Below, in pieces: positions 55,778 to 64,000 of a stretch of DNA of 64,000 bases. Below the pieces are notes generated by a model, which searched no databases, had not been told where the DNA came from, and saw nothing but the letters and a program-made list of their open reading frames with translations. Numbering within the stretch: position 1 is the stretch's first letter; every line of letters begins with the position of its first letter. This stretch comes from Carex sylvatica (taxonomy: Eukaryota; Streptophyta; Magnoliopsida; Poales; Cyperaceae), in the NCBI GenBank assembly GCA_964058845.1, contig CAXKVR010000011.1:1-64000 (forward strand). The letters run 5' to 3'. The position numbers and the translations under genes are program-made.

Positions 55778-55887
55778 CTTATGCTTTTGACAGAAATCTA
55801 TTTATTGAAGTAATGAGAGGATTTATTGTGTTTTGGCAGGTTGAGCGGGATGAAGATATGGATAATAGAGAGCACAATATAATGTGA
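51556..55887 (+). CDS. MAK16: MAK16 ribosome-biogenesis factor, nine coding exons
   Basis: Exons 51556-51617, 51918-52027, 52448-52566, 52811-52908, 54104-54191, 54284-54415, 54510-54615, 54922-55061 and 55840-55887 join in frame (903 nt) to 300 residues, the usual MAK16 length; all junctions are GT/AG. The N-terminus ([20 protein letters not shown]) and following [20 protein letters not shown] hold the conserved Cys cluster (C16, C28, C38, C43). [20 protein letters not shown] and [12 protein letters not shown] are family hallmarks. A long acidic tract (exons 6-8) precedes a KKKKK nuclear-localisation-like segment. MAK16 is a nucleolar protein needed for early 60S subunit assembly (family knowledge). 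Oddities: a doubled acceptor before exon 2, a SINE-like insert in intron 4, and duplicated promoter copies 4-8 kb downstream. Confidence 0.96.
51824..51917 (+). repeat. 47-bp tandem duplication doubling the exon-2 acceptor
   Basis: Unit 51824-51870 is repeated at 51871-51917 with a single C-to-A difference. Each copy ends in GGCATTTCTCAG, so MAK16 intron 1 carries two equivalent 3' splice sites 47 bp apart. Family alignment requires the downstream one. The upstream one would add 47 nt, shift the frame and meet stop codons. Confidence 0.92.
52975..53195 (-). mobile_element. SINE-like element with a 5S-rRNA-derived module
   Basis: In MAK16 intron 4, plus-strand CCAAACAAGTTGGGGTAGGC (near 52990) is the complement of the conserved 3' end of Au-like plant SINEs. 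At 53033-53087 the minus strand reads AGTAGTACTAGATGGGTGAC then CTCCTGGAAGTCCTTGTGTTG, closely matching the 3' half of plant 5S rRNA. The remainder (CCAGCCTGTCCCAAGCCAGG on the minus strand) is a conserved-looking head. Inserted antisense to MAK16. Limits are approximate. Confidence 0.65.
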
Positions 55888-56127
55888 AATTATGCTCTAG
55901 AAGTTACTGTTTTGATAGCTCAAGTGCTTTCGGGTTAGGTCAAGCAATTGACATATTTTTGGGACTTGTGCATGCAGAATGACTAGATTTGGAGGAAAAA
56001 AAATTTGCTTTGAAAATTCTCTACAGTTTTGATAGATGTTTCTTGTGAACTAGGATTCATTATATTTATCATTATCTTTTTAGTTTCTATTGACAAGATA
56101 TTACCTTTTTATTTTGCCAAAAAAAAT

Positions 56128-56448
56128 TTAATTAGCACCTCACAAATCATAATTAAATGATTACCATCTTAATCAACATATTTCAAAACATACTATCCGT
56201 GTTAATTCAGCCTGCACACCAAATTGGATTGGTGTGCTGACTGGGGATGCAAATCGATTTGGTGCGCTGACATTTTTATGCGCATAGTGGGCAGCAGTGA
56301 CCGCTTTGGTGTGCCAAATCGGTGCGCATCTTCAATCTGTGCACCAGTCTAATTTGATGCGTGGACTGGGTTGGCATGGGTGGTATGTTTTGAAATATGT
56401 TGATTAGGATGGTAATTATTTAATTACGATTTATTAGAGTGCTAATTA
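56128..56448. mobile_element. Fold-back MITE with ~70-bp arms
   Basis: TTAATTAGCACCTCACAAAT at left pairs with ATTTATTAGAGTGCTAATTAA-like sequence at right; ATTACCATCTTAATCAACAT and AACATACTATCC also have complements near 56380-56415. The centre repeats GGTGTGC/GGTGCGC.GAC words. It lies ~240 bp after the MAK16 stop codon. Confidence 0.7.
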
Positions 56449-56459
56449 AAAAAAATCGG

Positions 56460-57118
56460 TTTTTTTGCAAGTTCAAGCCGTTATTAGGTATTGTTGACGA
56501 TGGGATTAATATCCAGGAAAAAATATATTATTCCAAATGATACACTGATGCATAATGTGATCTCTACAAAAGTCTAAATTTACAGCCTACTAAAATAAAT
56601 GGAATTTTCATCCTGGTTTATTTCACATTTGTTTTTTTATATTTATGTTATGCTGTGTTTTGATATTGATACTCAAAGAAATCGCATGCCAATATTTATG
56701 TCTTAATTGAAAAAAATAAGTGTGCATTGATAGTTTTGAGTATGCATTAGCACAATAGGCAGGTGTGTTGACACAATAGATAAGTGCGCATTTTAAGGTA
56801 CAAGAAAAATTCATAAAAGATGTTTAAAAAAGAATTCGTAAAGAGTATATAACACAAATATGACTGGATGATACTTTGAAAATAATCGGTCGGTTAAATG
56901 ATGTACAGTAATAGGCTAGTAATGTTTTAATTGACGTGAATCTCATGTCAGCTATGTGCATAATAAATTTGTACAAATAAAAAAATACACTTTATGAATA
57001 TATATTGCTAACGTGCACGCACAGTATGTATCTAATTCTATATAGCAGCGCATCCGCATCTTTGCCCTTCTGATGCGTCACTCAGCTTTCCTCAGTCCAA
57101 TATATTTGTTCGGATTGA
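56460..57118. other. Intergenic, no feature recognised
   Basis: AT-rich spacer; short words like AGTGTGCATTGATAG repeat loosely (56710-56795). No gene. Confidence 0.4.
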
Positions 57119-57127
57119 TCATGTAAG

Positions 57128-57351
57128 GAATTTTTTTGATAAACCATAATTAAAAAAATCATTTTCACTAATCCAGCATGATTGCTTTTTTTTTTTTAAA
57201 AACCACAAGAACCGGAGGAGCCCTCCGGTCCCATTTTTTTTTTTTTTTTTGGACCGGGTGGCTCCTCCGGTCCCAAATTTTTTTTTTTTTTTTTACAGTT
57301 TTTTTATATTTTTTTCCGTGCGGCGATTTGTGTAGCATCTCTATTTTTTAT

Positions 57352-57405
<54 letters not shown>

Positions 57406-58240
57406 ATATGTATATATAATATAATATAATATAATATATGCAGGGACCGGCTAATTTGCTGCTGGCAGCATTTCTGCCCGAGGTGCTGCCGGCCGTTTTT
57501 TTATTTTGTGATATCCAAACAACAAATCCAAACCGTTAGATGTTTAATCCATATTATAATCTACTTGGAGACCAAATTTTACATTTTTTTGAATTTGTTT
57601 ACTATTTATTAAGCTGGTTTGAAAACTGCTGATTTCAATGCTGCAGAAATTTACTGAAATCAGCAGTTTTCAAACCAGCTTAATAAATAGTAAAAAAATT
57701 CAAAAAAATATAAAATTTGATCTCCAAGTAGATTATAATATGAATTAAACATCTAACGGTTTGGATTTGTTGTTTGGACATCACAAAATAAAAAAACAGC
57801 CGACAACACCTCGGGCAGAAATGCTGCCAGCAGCAAATTAGCCATTCCCAATATATGTATATAAGTATGTAAGTATAAATTATTTTCTTAATTATGGTTT
57901 ATAAAAAAAATTCAGAATTATATTATACATATATTACATTATATTATATATACATATATATACATATACATATGTTATATTTTATTATATATACATACAT
58001 ATACATATATTACATATACATAAAAATAGAGATGCTACACAGATCGCCGCATGAAAAAAACTGTAAAAAAAAAAAAAAAAAATTGGGACCGGAGGAGCCA
58101 CCCGGTCCCAAAAAAAAAAAAAAAAAAAAAAAAATGGGACCGGAGGGCTCCTCCGGTTCTTGTGGTTTTTGAAAAAAAAAAAGCAATCATGCTGGATTAC
58201 TAAAATTAATTTTTTTAATTATGGTTTATCAAAAAAATTC
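57128..58240. mobile_element. MULE-type fold-back element with perfect 9-bp TSD
   Basis: Arms of about 290 bp pair from GAATTTTTTTGATAAACCAT inward through CCGGAGGAGCC(C)TCCGGTCCC, a poly-T/poly-A run, GGACCGGGTGGCTCCTCCGG, a second homopolymer run and GCATCTCTATTTTT. Perfect direct repeats TCATGTAAG flank the whole (57119-57127 and 58241-58249), the Mutator signature. The TA-rich centre hosts a second element. No transposase. Confidence 0.92.
57443..57849. mobile_element. MULE-like MITE nested inside the larger MULE
   Basis: The ends GGGACCGGCTAATTTGCTGC and (complement) GGGAATGGCTAATTTGCTGC pair through TGGCAGCATTTCTGCCCGAG and the common core. The flanking 10-mers are AATATATGCA (57433-57442) and AATATATGTA (57850-57859), one mismatch. 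It inserted into the TA-rich centre of the 57128-58240 element. Confidence 0.88.
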
Positions 58241-58249
58241 TCATGTAAG

Positions 58250-60090
58250 CTTTGGCTTTTGTACGAATAAAATATCTTTAATCAACGTCCCCTGCAATTT
58301 ATTTCAAGAAAAAAAAAATATATATATCTAAGATAGGAATTCAGACTCTTTCCTGAAAAATCATGCAAATTTGTTGTGTCAGCAAATTGATGAAAATTAA
58401 ATTCTATTAAGTTTATAGATCATTATTTTTTTTTTAAATTGAATAAACTTCATGTTTTTTTAAAGTGATTAAAATAGATTTAAGTTTATATCATGATTTT
58501 TTAAATGACTAAATATTATAAAATGTCATATTATATTATTAGATTGACTTCACGGAGAAGACACTTAATACATTGGGGATTGTTAGACAGTCCTCTAATG
58601 AGTGGGAATTAAAATTTAATCTTTGTTAAGGAAGATATGTTCGATGAGATGGTAGGATTAAGAATGAAAACTTAATATGAATAAAGTATATGTTTGTTAT
58701 GTAATAAATGCAATTATGAAAGCTACATGACGTTACAACTTGGTTTATATATATGATTATGTTAATTTTGATTAAGTTAATAAAACCAACATTTACTGCA
58801 TTAAATAAATTTTATTAAAAATGTAGCAACAAAAATTTAAGAGTGAGAAGCAATTTATAAACTGAATAAGCAAGACAAAAAAAATAGATTAAGTGCATGC
58901 TGTAAGTTTGCGATTCAAATTTGAACCGTAAAATAATTGGAATCACACAGTTACCAGAAATCAAAACAACCACATCTCAACCAACAGTGGTACTTGTTCA
59001 TGACTTGTTCTATGTGCATATTATTTGAGTTTGTTTAGTAACATGACCAAGACAAAACATGTCTGTACCCAATTCAAGAACGAATCTCATACTCCTGCAA
59101 TTTTCACAATTAACTGAGAAATCTGGACCAAAAAGAAATCGGATTTATTTGTTGTGGATTTTAAAAAGAAACACTGACAAATCAATGCCTGGCCACAAAT
59201 AGTTCAAAAAAAAATTAGAATAACTATGAAAGCAATTAACAGATTATCAAAAAGAAAAAAGAAAATCACCAGTATCAAGTAATTCGCAGCAGGAATTAGA
59301 ATAACTATGAAAGCAATATGAAAGAAATTAGAATAACTATTAAAGGCCCTCATTAATTTCCAGAAATTCAGAAGTTTAACTATTTCTACAAAATCAAACT
59401 ATAATTCTGATTGAGTTAAACATTGGATAGTATCAGAATTAGAATAGTTCACACAATAATAAATTAGAATGGTTCATACACAGCTACTGTACGAGTTGGC
59501 TGGTCCTCAACCAACAAGAGTTCTTCTTGAGGTCCTCTATCAGAAGCCAAAGGATGCTATACCTTTACAAGGGTATAATTGTCCAAAGGAGGCCTAAACA
59601 AGCATCACCAAACAGGTGCTTAGTGCTTTAAATCAGTGGTTGCCAAGCAAGCGAAGAAATAACTAAGGTGGATGTTATTATTATATTTTTTTTTAAATTC
59701 AAGCTTAATTACTTTTTTTTGCATTTATTATTGCATATAAAAGTAATTGCCTAGGCTTGCAGGGAAGAGATCACTTTATCCCAGAAAAAAATGAATTTTA
59801 CAAAATTATAAAAAAGTTGAAAAACAGGCATTCAGAAAAATTAATATCCAGCCTTTCGATTGCTCAAGCTAATGTAATCTTAAATTGAGATTAGAAGAAA
59901 ATGCTACCTTGAGTGGAACATGCATCAAACTGTTTTAAATACACAATAAATAGGCTCATAAAAAAATATATATAAAAAAAAGGCAGAGAAAGCGAAACAG
60001 AAAAAAGAGAGTTTATTTCACGTTTGAATCAACATGACAATAATACCATTGAAATTACAATATCAGTTGAGAGAACTAAAATACCATTAC
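58250..60090. other. Intergenic, no gene recognised
   Basis: AT-rich spacer. ATTAGAATAACTATGAAAGC occurs at 59215 and 59296 and again partly at 59328, a small dispersed duplication. No paired termini or coding signature. Confidence 0.45.
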
Positions 60091-60093
60091 CAG

Positions 60094-61110
60094 ATATTAG
60101 GCGCTGAGCTCGCTTTTCTTGTTGTGTTGATTGAGAACTGAACTGGTTGTATCACTTGACATTAGTCCCTTGAATTGCTTCATGAGATAAACTCGTTGTC
60201 TTTGTCTGGATTTCTTTGGGTTTTAGACTACACAGATCATAGGGATTCCTATTATTCACACTTGATCTTCATTCCATATGTTGAATGATTATGTCTCATT
60301 AGTGTCCCTTTTCTTGTTGCAAGCTCAATGTTATGAATTTATGATTTTTCATCTGTTTTTGTTGGGTATCATTCCAAGCAATATTTGAAAATGTGCATCA
60401 CAATGTTTAATGGATATCAAATTTGATATTAGTTCAATGGAAACACCATACTAATTTTGCTTTTGTCAGAAAAAGTTTAATGGATATCAAATTTGATTTT
60501 CGGTTTGATATGTGTTACAGTATACTATTATTAGTTCAATGGATATTAAATTATAGTGTTATAGACTAATAGTGCACTCTTTTTTTATTGAATTCAGGTC
60601 ATTCTTATATATCGATATTCTAATTACAACATACTATTTTTATGCTTTATGTTGGTATATCGCTGCATTAATATGAATTATTTATCTGTGATTTTAATGA
60701 TAATTAAATCATAAGTTATAATGTACAAAGCTAGAATTGGGAATTTGGGGTGTAATATGCAAAGTCCCATCATTTTTTATAAGTGTCCCCAATAAGTGCA
60801 TCTCCGGTAAATATATATATATATAAGTATCGTAATTAAAGTGTTGTTTATGTTGAGAATACCTATAATTAATTTATGTTGGCACTTGAAAGATTAAAAA
60901 AATGAACTTCTTAAAAATAAATTCTCATCTATTTGTCAAACACCCATGTTATAAATATTCTTATGAGTTTACTAAACTTGGTAATTAACAAATTTATATT
61001 TCCATGCCCATCTAAAAATTATCATTCCCATTAAAATTTCTATTACCAAGCATGCCATCAGGAAAAGGAGAAAGCAAAAGAAAAACAGAAGAATATATAT
61101 TGGACCAAGT
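60094..61110 (+). repeat. Duplicate 1 of MAK16 5' region (leader intron part)
   Basis: Homologous to the MAK16 leader intron, from GATATTAGGCGCTGAGCTC (cf. 50837) to GGAAAAGGAGAAAGCAAA (cf. 51492), including GGGAATTTGGGGTGTAATAT and GTGCATCTCCGGTAAATATA. The native copy lacks ~350 bp that this copy keeps after CTTTTCTTGTTGT. Homology stops just before the position of the MAK16 ATG. It has no leader exon. Confidence 0.88.
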
Positions 61111-61779
61111 ATTCAATTCAGCACAAAGGAAATTTTTTTTTTTTGTAGTTTCACTTAACGATTTCAAAGATTGTACCAAAATAGCTGAAATTTAAACACA
61201 ATCTTTGTATCAAATTGCCACAACCCAGAGAAGAAAAATTGTGAAAAAGGTGTTGGGCCGAGTCTCCATCTCGGCACGTAAAAATAAGAAGTAATTACAG
61301 ATTTTGGTAAAAAATGAAAAATATTGTAGGACAAAGATAATATTTTGACATACATAAATAAAAGGGTTCGGGCCGAACTACCATCTCAATACTTATGATT
61401 TTAAAAACTAAAATTATCAAGTTGATTTGTTAATTTGTTAATTTTTTACTTATTTATGGTTTATAAAAATAAAGAAATTCAAGGATATGAGTTCAAGCCT
61501 TCAAGATACTATTTCACTTTTCTTATATCGAAAACAGATAAACAATCATTGTCAAGCCCCATTGGGCTAACCTGGACTAAGAGACCAGCGTCATATTTAT
61601 GAATTATTATAGCAGAGCTGTTTTGGAATCATGCAGCGCACATATAATTAGAATAAAAACAACTCTGCGTTTGGTTTGAGCACTGCATTAAGTCAAAACC
61701 GATCAGTTAAAATCTTCACCCACATTTCACATTTAAATGTACTATTGTATGTATAAGCCCGATATTTACATGACATGCC
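61111..61779. repeat. Linker including a block repeated at 63830-64000
   Basis: 61415-61612 (TTAATTTTTTACTTATTTAT to GACCAGCGTC) is repeated at 63835-64000 with small changes. This shows that the array has a period of about 2.4 kb. The rest of the linker is AT-rich without a gene. Confidence 0.8.
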
Positions 61780-62995
61780 ACACCATGTCAAACGAATTCC
61801 CATTCACTGAGATACCTCATATTTTGCGTGGCTTTTTGAAAAATCTCAGTTGTTCAAATACGTTCTACACGAATCTTGTAGCTCAAATAATACTGGCCCC
61901 TGCGGTATCCCCGAATAGGCACCAGACACATCAGTCACGCAAAATATGAGATATCTCAAAGGACACGCACTCATGTCAAGTCGCCTCATCTCAGTCGGTC
62001 GAATACTCGAACTCGAATGGACACGTCCGAATCACAATTCACAACCTTCAAGTGAATTACTAAGTCAGCCGTCCGCCCTTAGGTTACAAATCTAAAACCT
62101 CCTTACAAAACCCTAACGGCCAGTTTGACATTTTTTGAGAAAAATAGACTCGATTTCTACATTGGAAAAAAAAATCAAGTCGGACCTCCGTTTTTTCTGC
62201 CCTTCACTCCACTTAGCAACTGCTTGGTTCGCCTTCCTTCGCCGTTTCTCACTTTCCTTCACTTCTTTTGGTCGGGGCCATCCCTTTGATCAGCTCTCAC
62301 CTTTGGATTAGGTATAAACCCTTGAATCATATATTAGGCGCTAAGCTCATTTTTCTTATTGTGTTGATTGAGGACTGAACTAGTTGTATCACTTGACATT
62401 AGTGAATTGAATTGCTTCATGAGATAAACTCGTTGTCTTTGTCTAAATTTCTTTGGGTTATAGACTATACTGATCATAGGGATCCCTATTATTCATACTT
62501 GATCTTCATTCCTTCTGTTGAATGACTGTGTCTCATTGGAGTCCATTTTCCTGTTGCAAGCTATATGTTATGAATTTGTGATTTTCCAACTGTTTTGTTG
62601 GGTATCATTCCAAGCAACACTTGAAAATATGCATCACAACGTTTAATGGATATCAAATTTGATATTGGTTCAATGGGAACACCATACTGATTTTGCTTTT
62701 GTCAGAAAATGTTTAATGGATATCAAATTTAATTTCCGATTTGATATGTGTTACAGGATACTGTTATTAGTTCAATGAATATTAAATTATAGTGTTATAG
62801 ACTTATAGTACACTCTTTTTTATTGAATTCAGGGCATTCTTATATACTGATATTCTAATTATAGTATACTGTTTTTATACTTTATGTTGGTATATTGCTG
62901 CATTGATATGGATATAAAATCTGACAGATTGTATCTGATAATTTTCATAAAGAAAATGTCTGTAATTTGATTGATTATTAAATCATAAGTTATTA
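61780..62995 (+). repeat. Duplicate 2 of MAK16 5' region (promoter, leader exon, intron)
   Basis: Contains an upstream block (AGATACCTCATATTTTGCGT to GTCCGCCCTTAGG), a leader-exon homologue with an intact telo-box (62108-62116) and the conserved donor GGATTAG|GTATAA (62312), then leader-intron homology to about 62995. No MAK16 coding exon follows. Confidence 0.88.
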
Positions 62996-63009
62996 AATCA
63001 TAAAGAAAA

Positions 63010-63825
63010 TGTTTGTAAAATATCTCATATTTTGTGTGACTTCTCGAAAAATCTCAGCTGTTCAAAATCGTTCTGCACGAATCTTTTAGCTCAAATAATA
63101 CTGGCCCCTGTGATATCCCCAAATAGGCACCGGACACATCGGTCACGCAAAATATGAGATATCTCAAAGGATACGCACTCATGTCAAGCCACCTCATCCC
63201 AATCGGTCGAACACTCGAACTTGAATGGACACGCTCGAATCACAATTCACAAACTTCAACCGAATTACCGAGTCAGCCGTCCGCCCTTAGGTGACAAACC
63301 TAAAATCTCTTAACAAAATCCTAACGGCTGGTTCGACATTTTTTTTGAGAAAAATAGACTCGATTTCTACGTTAGAAAAAAAATCGATCCGGACCTTCTT
63401 TTTTCTCCCCTTCTCTCCACTTAGCAACTGTTTGGTCCGCCTCTATTTACCGTTTCTCACTTTCCTTCACTTCTTTTGGTCGCCCTGCATTCCTTCGATC
63501 AGCTCTCGCCCTTCAATTAGGTAAACCCTTGAATCAGATATTAGGCGCTGAGCTCCCTTTTCTTATTGTGTTGATTGAGGACTGAACTGGTTGTATCACT
63601 TGACATTAGTGCTTTGAATTGCTTCATGAGATAAACTCATTGTCTTTGTCTTGATTTCTTTGGGTTATATACTATACAGACCATAGGAATCCCTATTAAT
63701 TATACTTGATATTCATTCATTTTGTTGAATGATTGTGTCTCATTGGTGTTCCTTTTCCTGTTGCAAGCTCTATGTTATGAATTTGTGATTTTTCAACTGT
63801 TTTTGTTGGATACTATTTCAAGTTG
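63010..63825 (+). repeat. Duplicate 3 of MAK16 5' region
   Basis: Repeats the upstream block (TATCTCATATTTTGTGTGAC to GTCCGCCCTTAGG), the leader-exon homologue with a mutated telo-box (AAATCCTAA, 63317-63325), the donor CAATTAG|GTAAACC (63521) and the first ~300 bp of the leader intron. It then passes into the ~2.4-kb period linker. Confidence 0.88.
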
Positions 63826-63834
63826 AAGTTGGTT

Positions 63835-64000
63835 TGTTAATTTTTTATTTATTTATGGTTTACAAAAAAAAAAAATCCAATGATATGAGTTCAAGTCTTC
63901 AATTTACCTTCAATTTACTATTTCACTTTTTTTTATCGAAAATAGATAAACAATCCTCCACAATGCCAATTGGGCTAACTTGGACTAAACGACCAGCGTC
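63835..64000. repeat. Second copy of the array linker, cut by window end
   Basis: Matches 61415-61612: CTAACTTGGACTAAACGACC at the window edge corresponds to CTAACCTGGACTAAGAGACC. The array probably continues beyond 64000. Confidence 0.8.

Noticed and set aside
57178..57429. Phe/Tyr-rich open frames at 57178-57429 and 57894-58172
   Set aside because: Translation of homopolymer runs and TATATG microsatellites inside a MULE.
60094..63825. MAK16 pseudogenes
   Set aside because: No MAK16 coding exon is present in any copy; only promoter, leader exon and leader intron are duplicated.

Overview
The window is nuclear DNA from a flowering plant. It is AT-rich and holds intron-containing genes with typical plant splice sites: an EIN3-like ethylene transcription factor, a pentatricopeptide protein, a GPI-type lipid-transfer protein, a UspA-like protein and the ribosome-assembly factor MAK16. 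Long spacers between them are filled with small DNA transposons. The EIN3 protein has a somewhat monocot-like look, but I cannot name the species from sequence alone.

Layout. 1-3.7 kb is an array of nine small inverted-repeat elements that share one internal core but carry different outer ends. 4.9-8.6 kb is the EIN3-like gene (minus strand, intronless coding region, intron in the 5' leader). 8.6-36.7 kb has no convincing gene. It holds hAT-type elements with TAGGGGTG termini, MULE-like MITEs with 9-bp target duplications, a CACTA end, a 1.2-kb fold-back element with minisatellite arms, short LINE-tail insertions and several tandem duplications. 36.7-38.5 kb is a six-exon gene for an unrecognised organellar-looking membrane protein. 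40.7-41.5 kb is a four-exon universal stress protein gene. 43.6-45.3 kb is an intronless PPR gene, converging on a three-exon LTPG gene (minus strand, 46.0-46.9 kb). 50.65-55.9 kb is MAK16, with nine coding exons and a probable non-coding leader exon carrying a telo-box. 56-58.3 kb holds two fold-back/MULE elements, one nested in the other. 60.1-64 kb holds three further partial copies of the MAK16 promoter/leader region without its coding exons; the array appears to run off the window.

The genes do not form a pathway. The notable content is structural: (1) a MITE super-family with a constant core and exchangeable ends; (2) a duplicated, coding-less MAK16 promoter array, while the native MAK16 copy has a hAT-like end just upstream of its telo-box; (3) tiny poly(A)-tailed insertions that keep only a terminal hairpin, with compensatory changes between two copies; (4) a 47-bp duplication that doubles a MAK16 3' splice site; (5) a 5S-rRNA-derived module inside a SINE-like element in a MAK16 intron.

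Exon boundaries were read by eye from GT/AG signals, frame continuity and family knowledge. No database search was possible.
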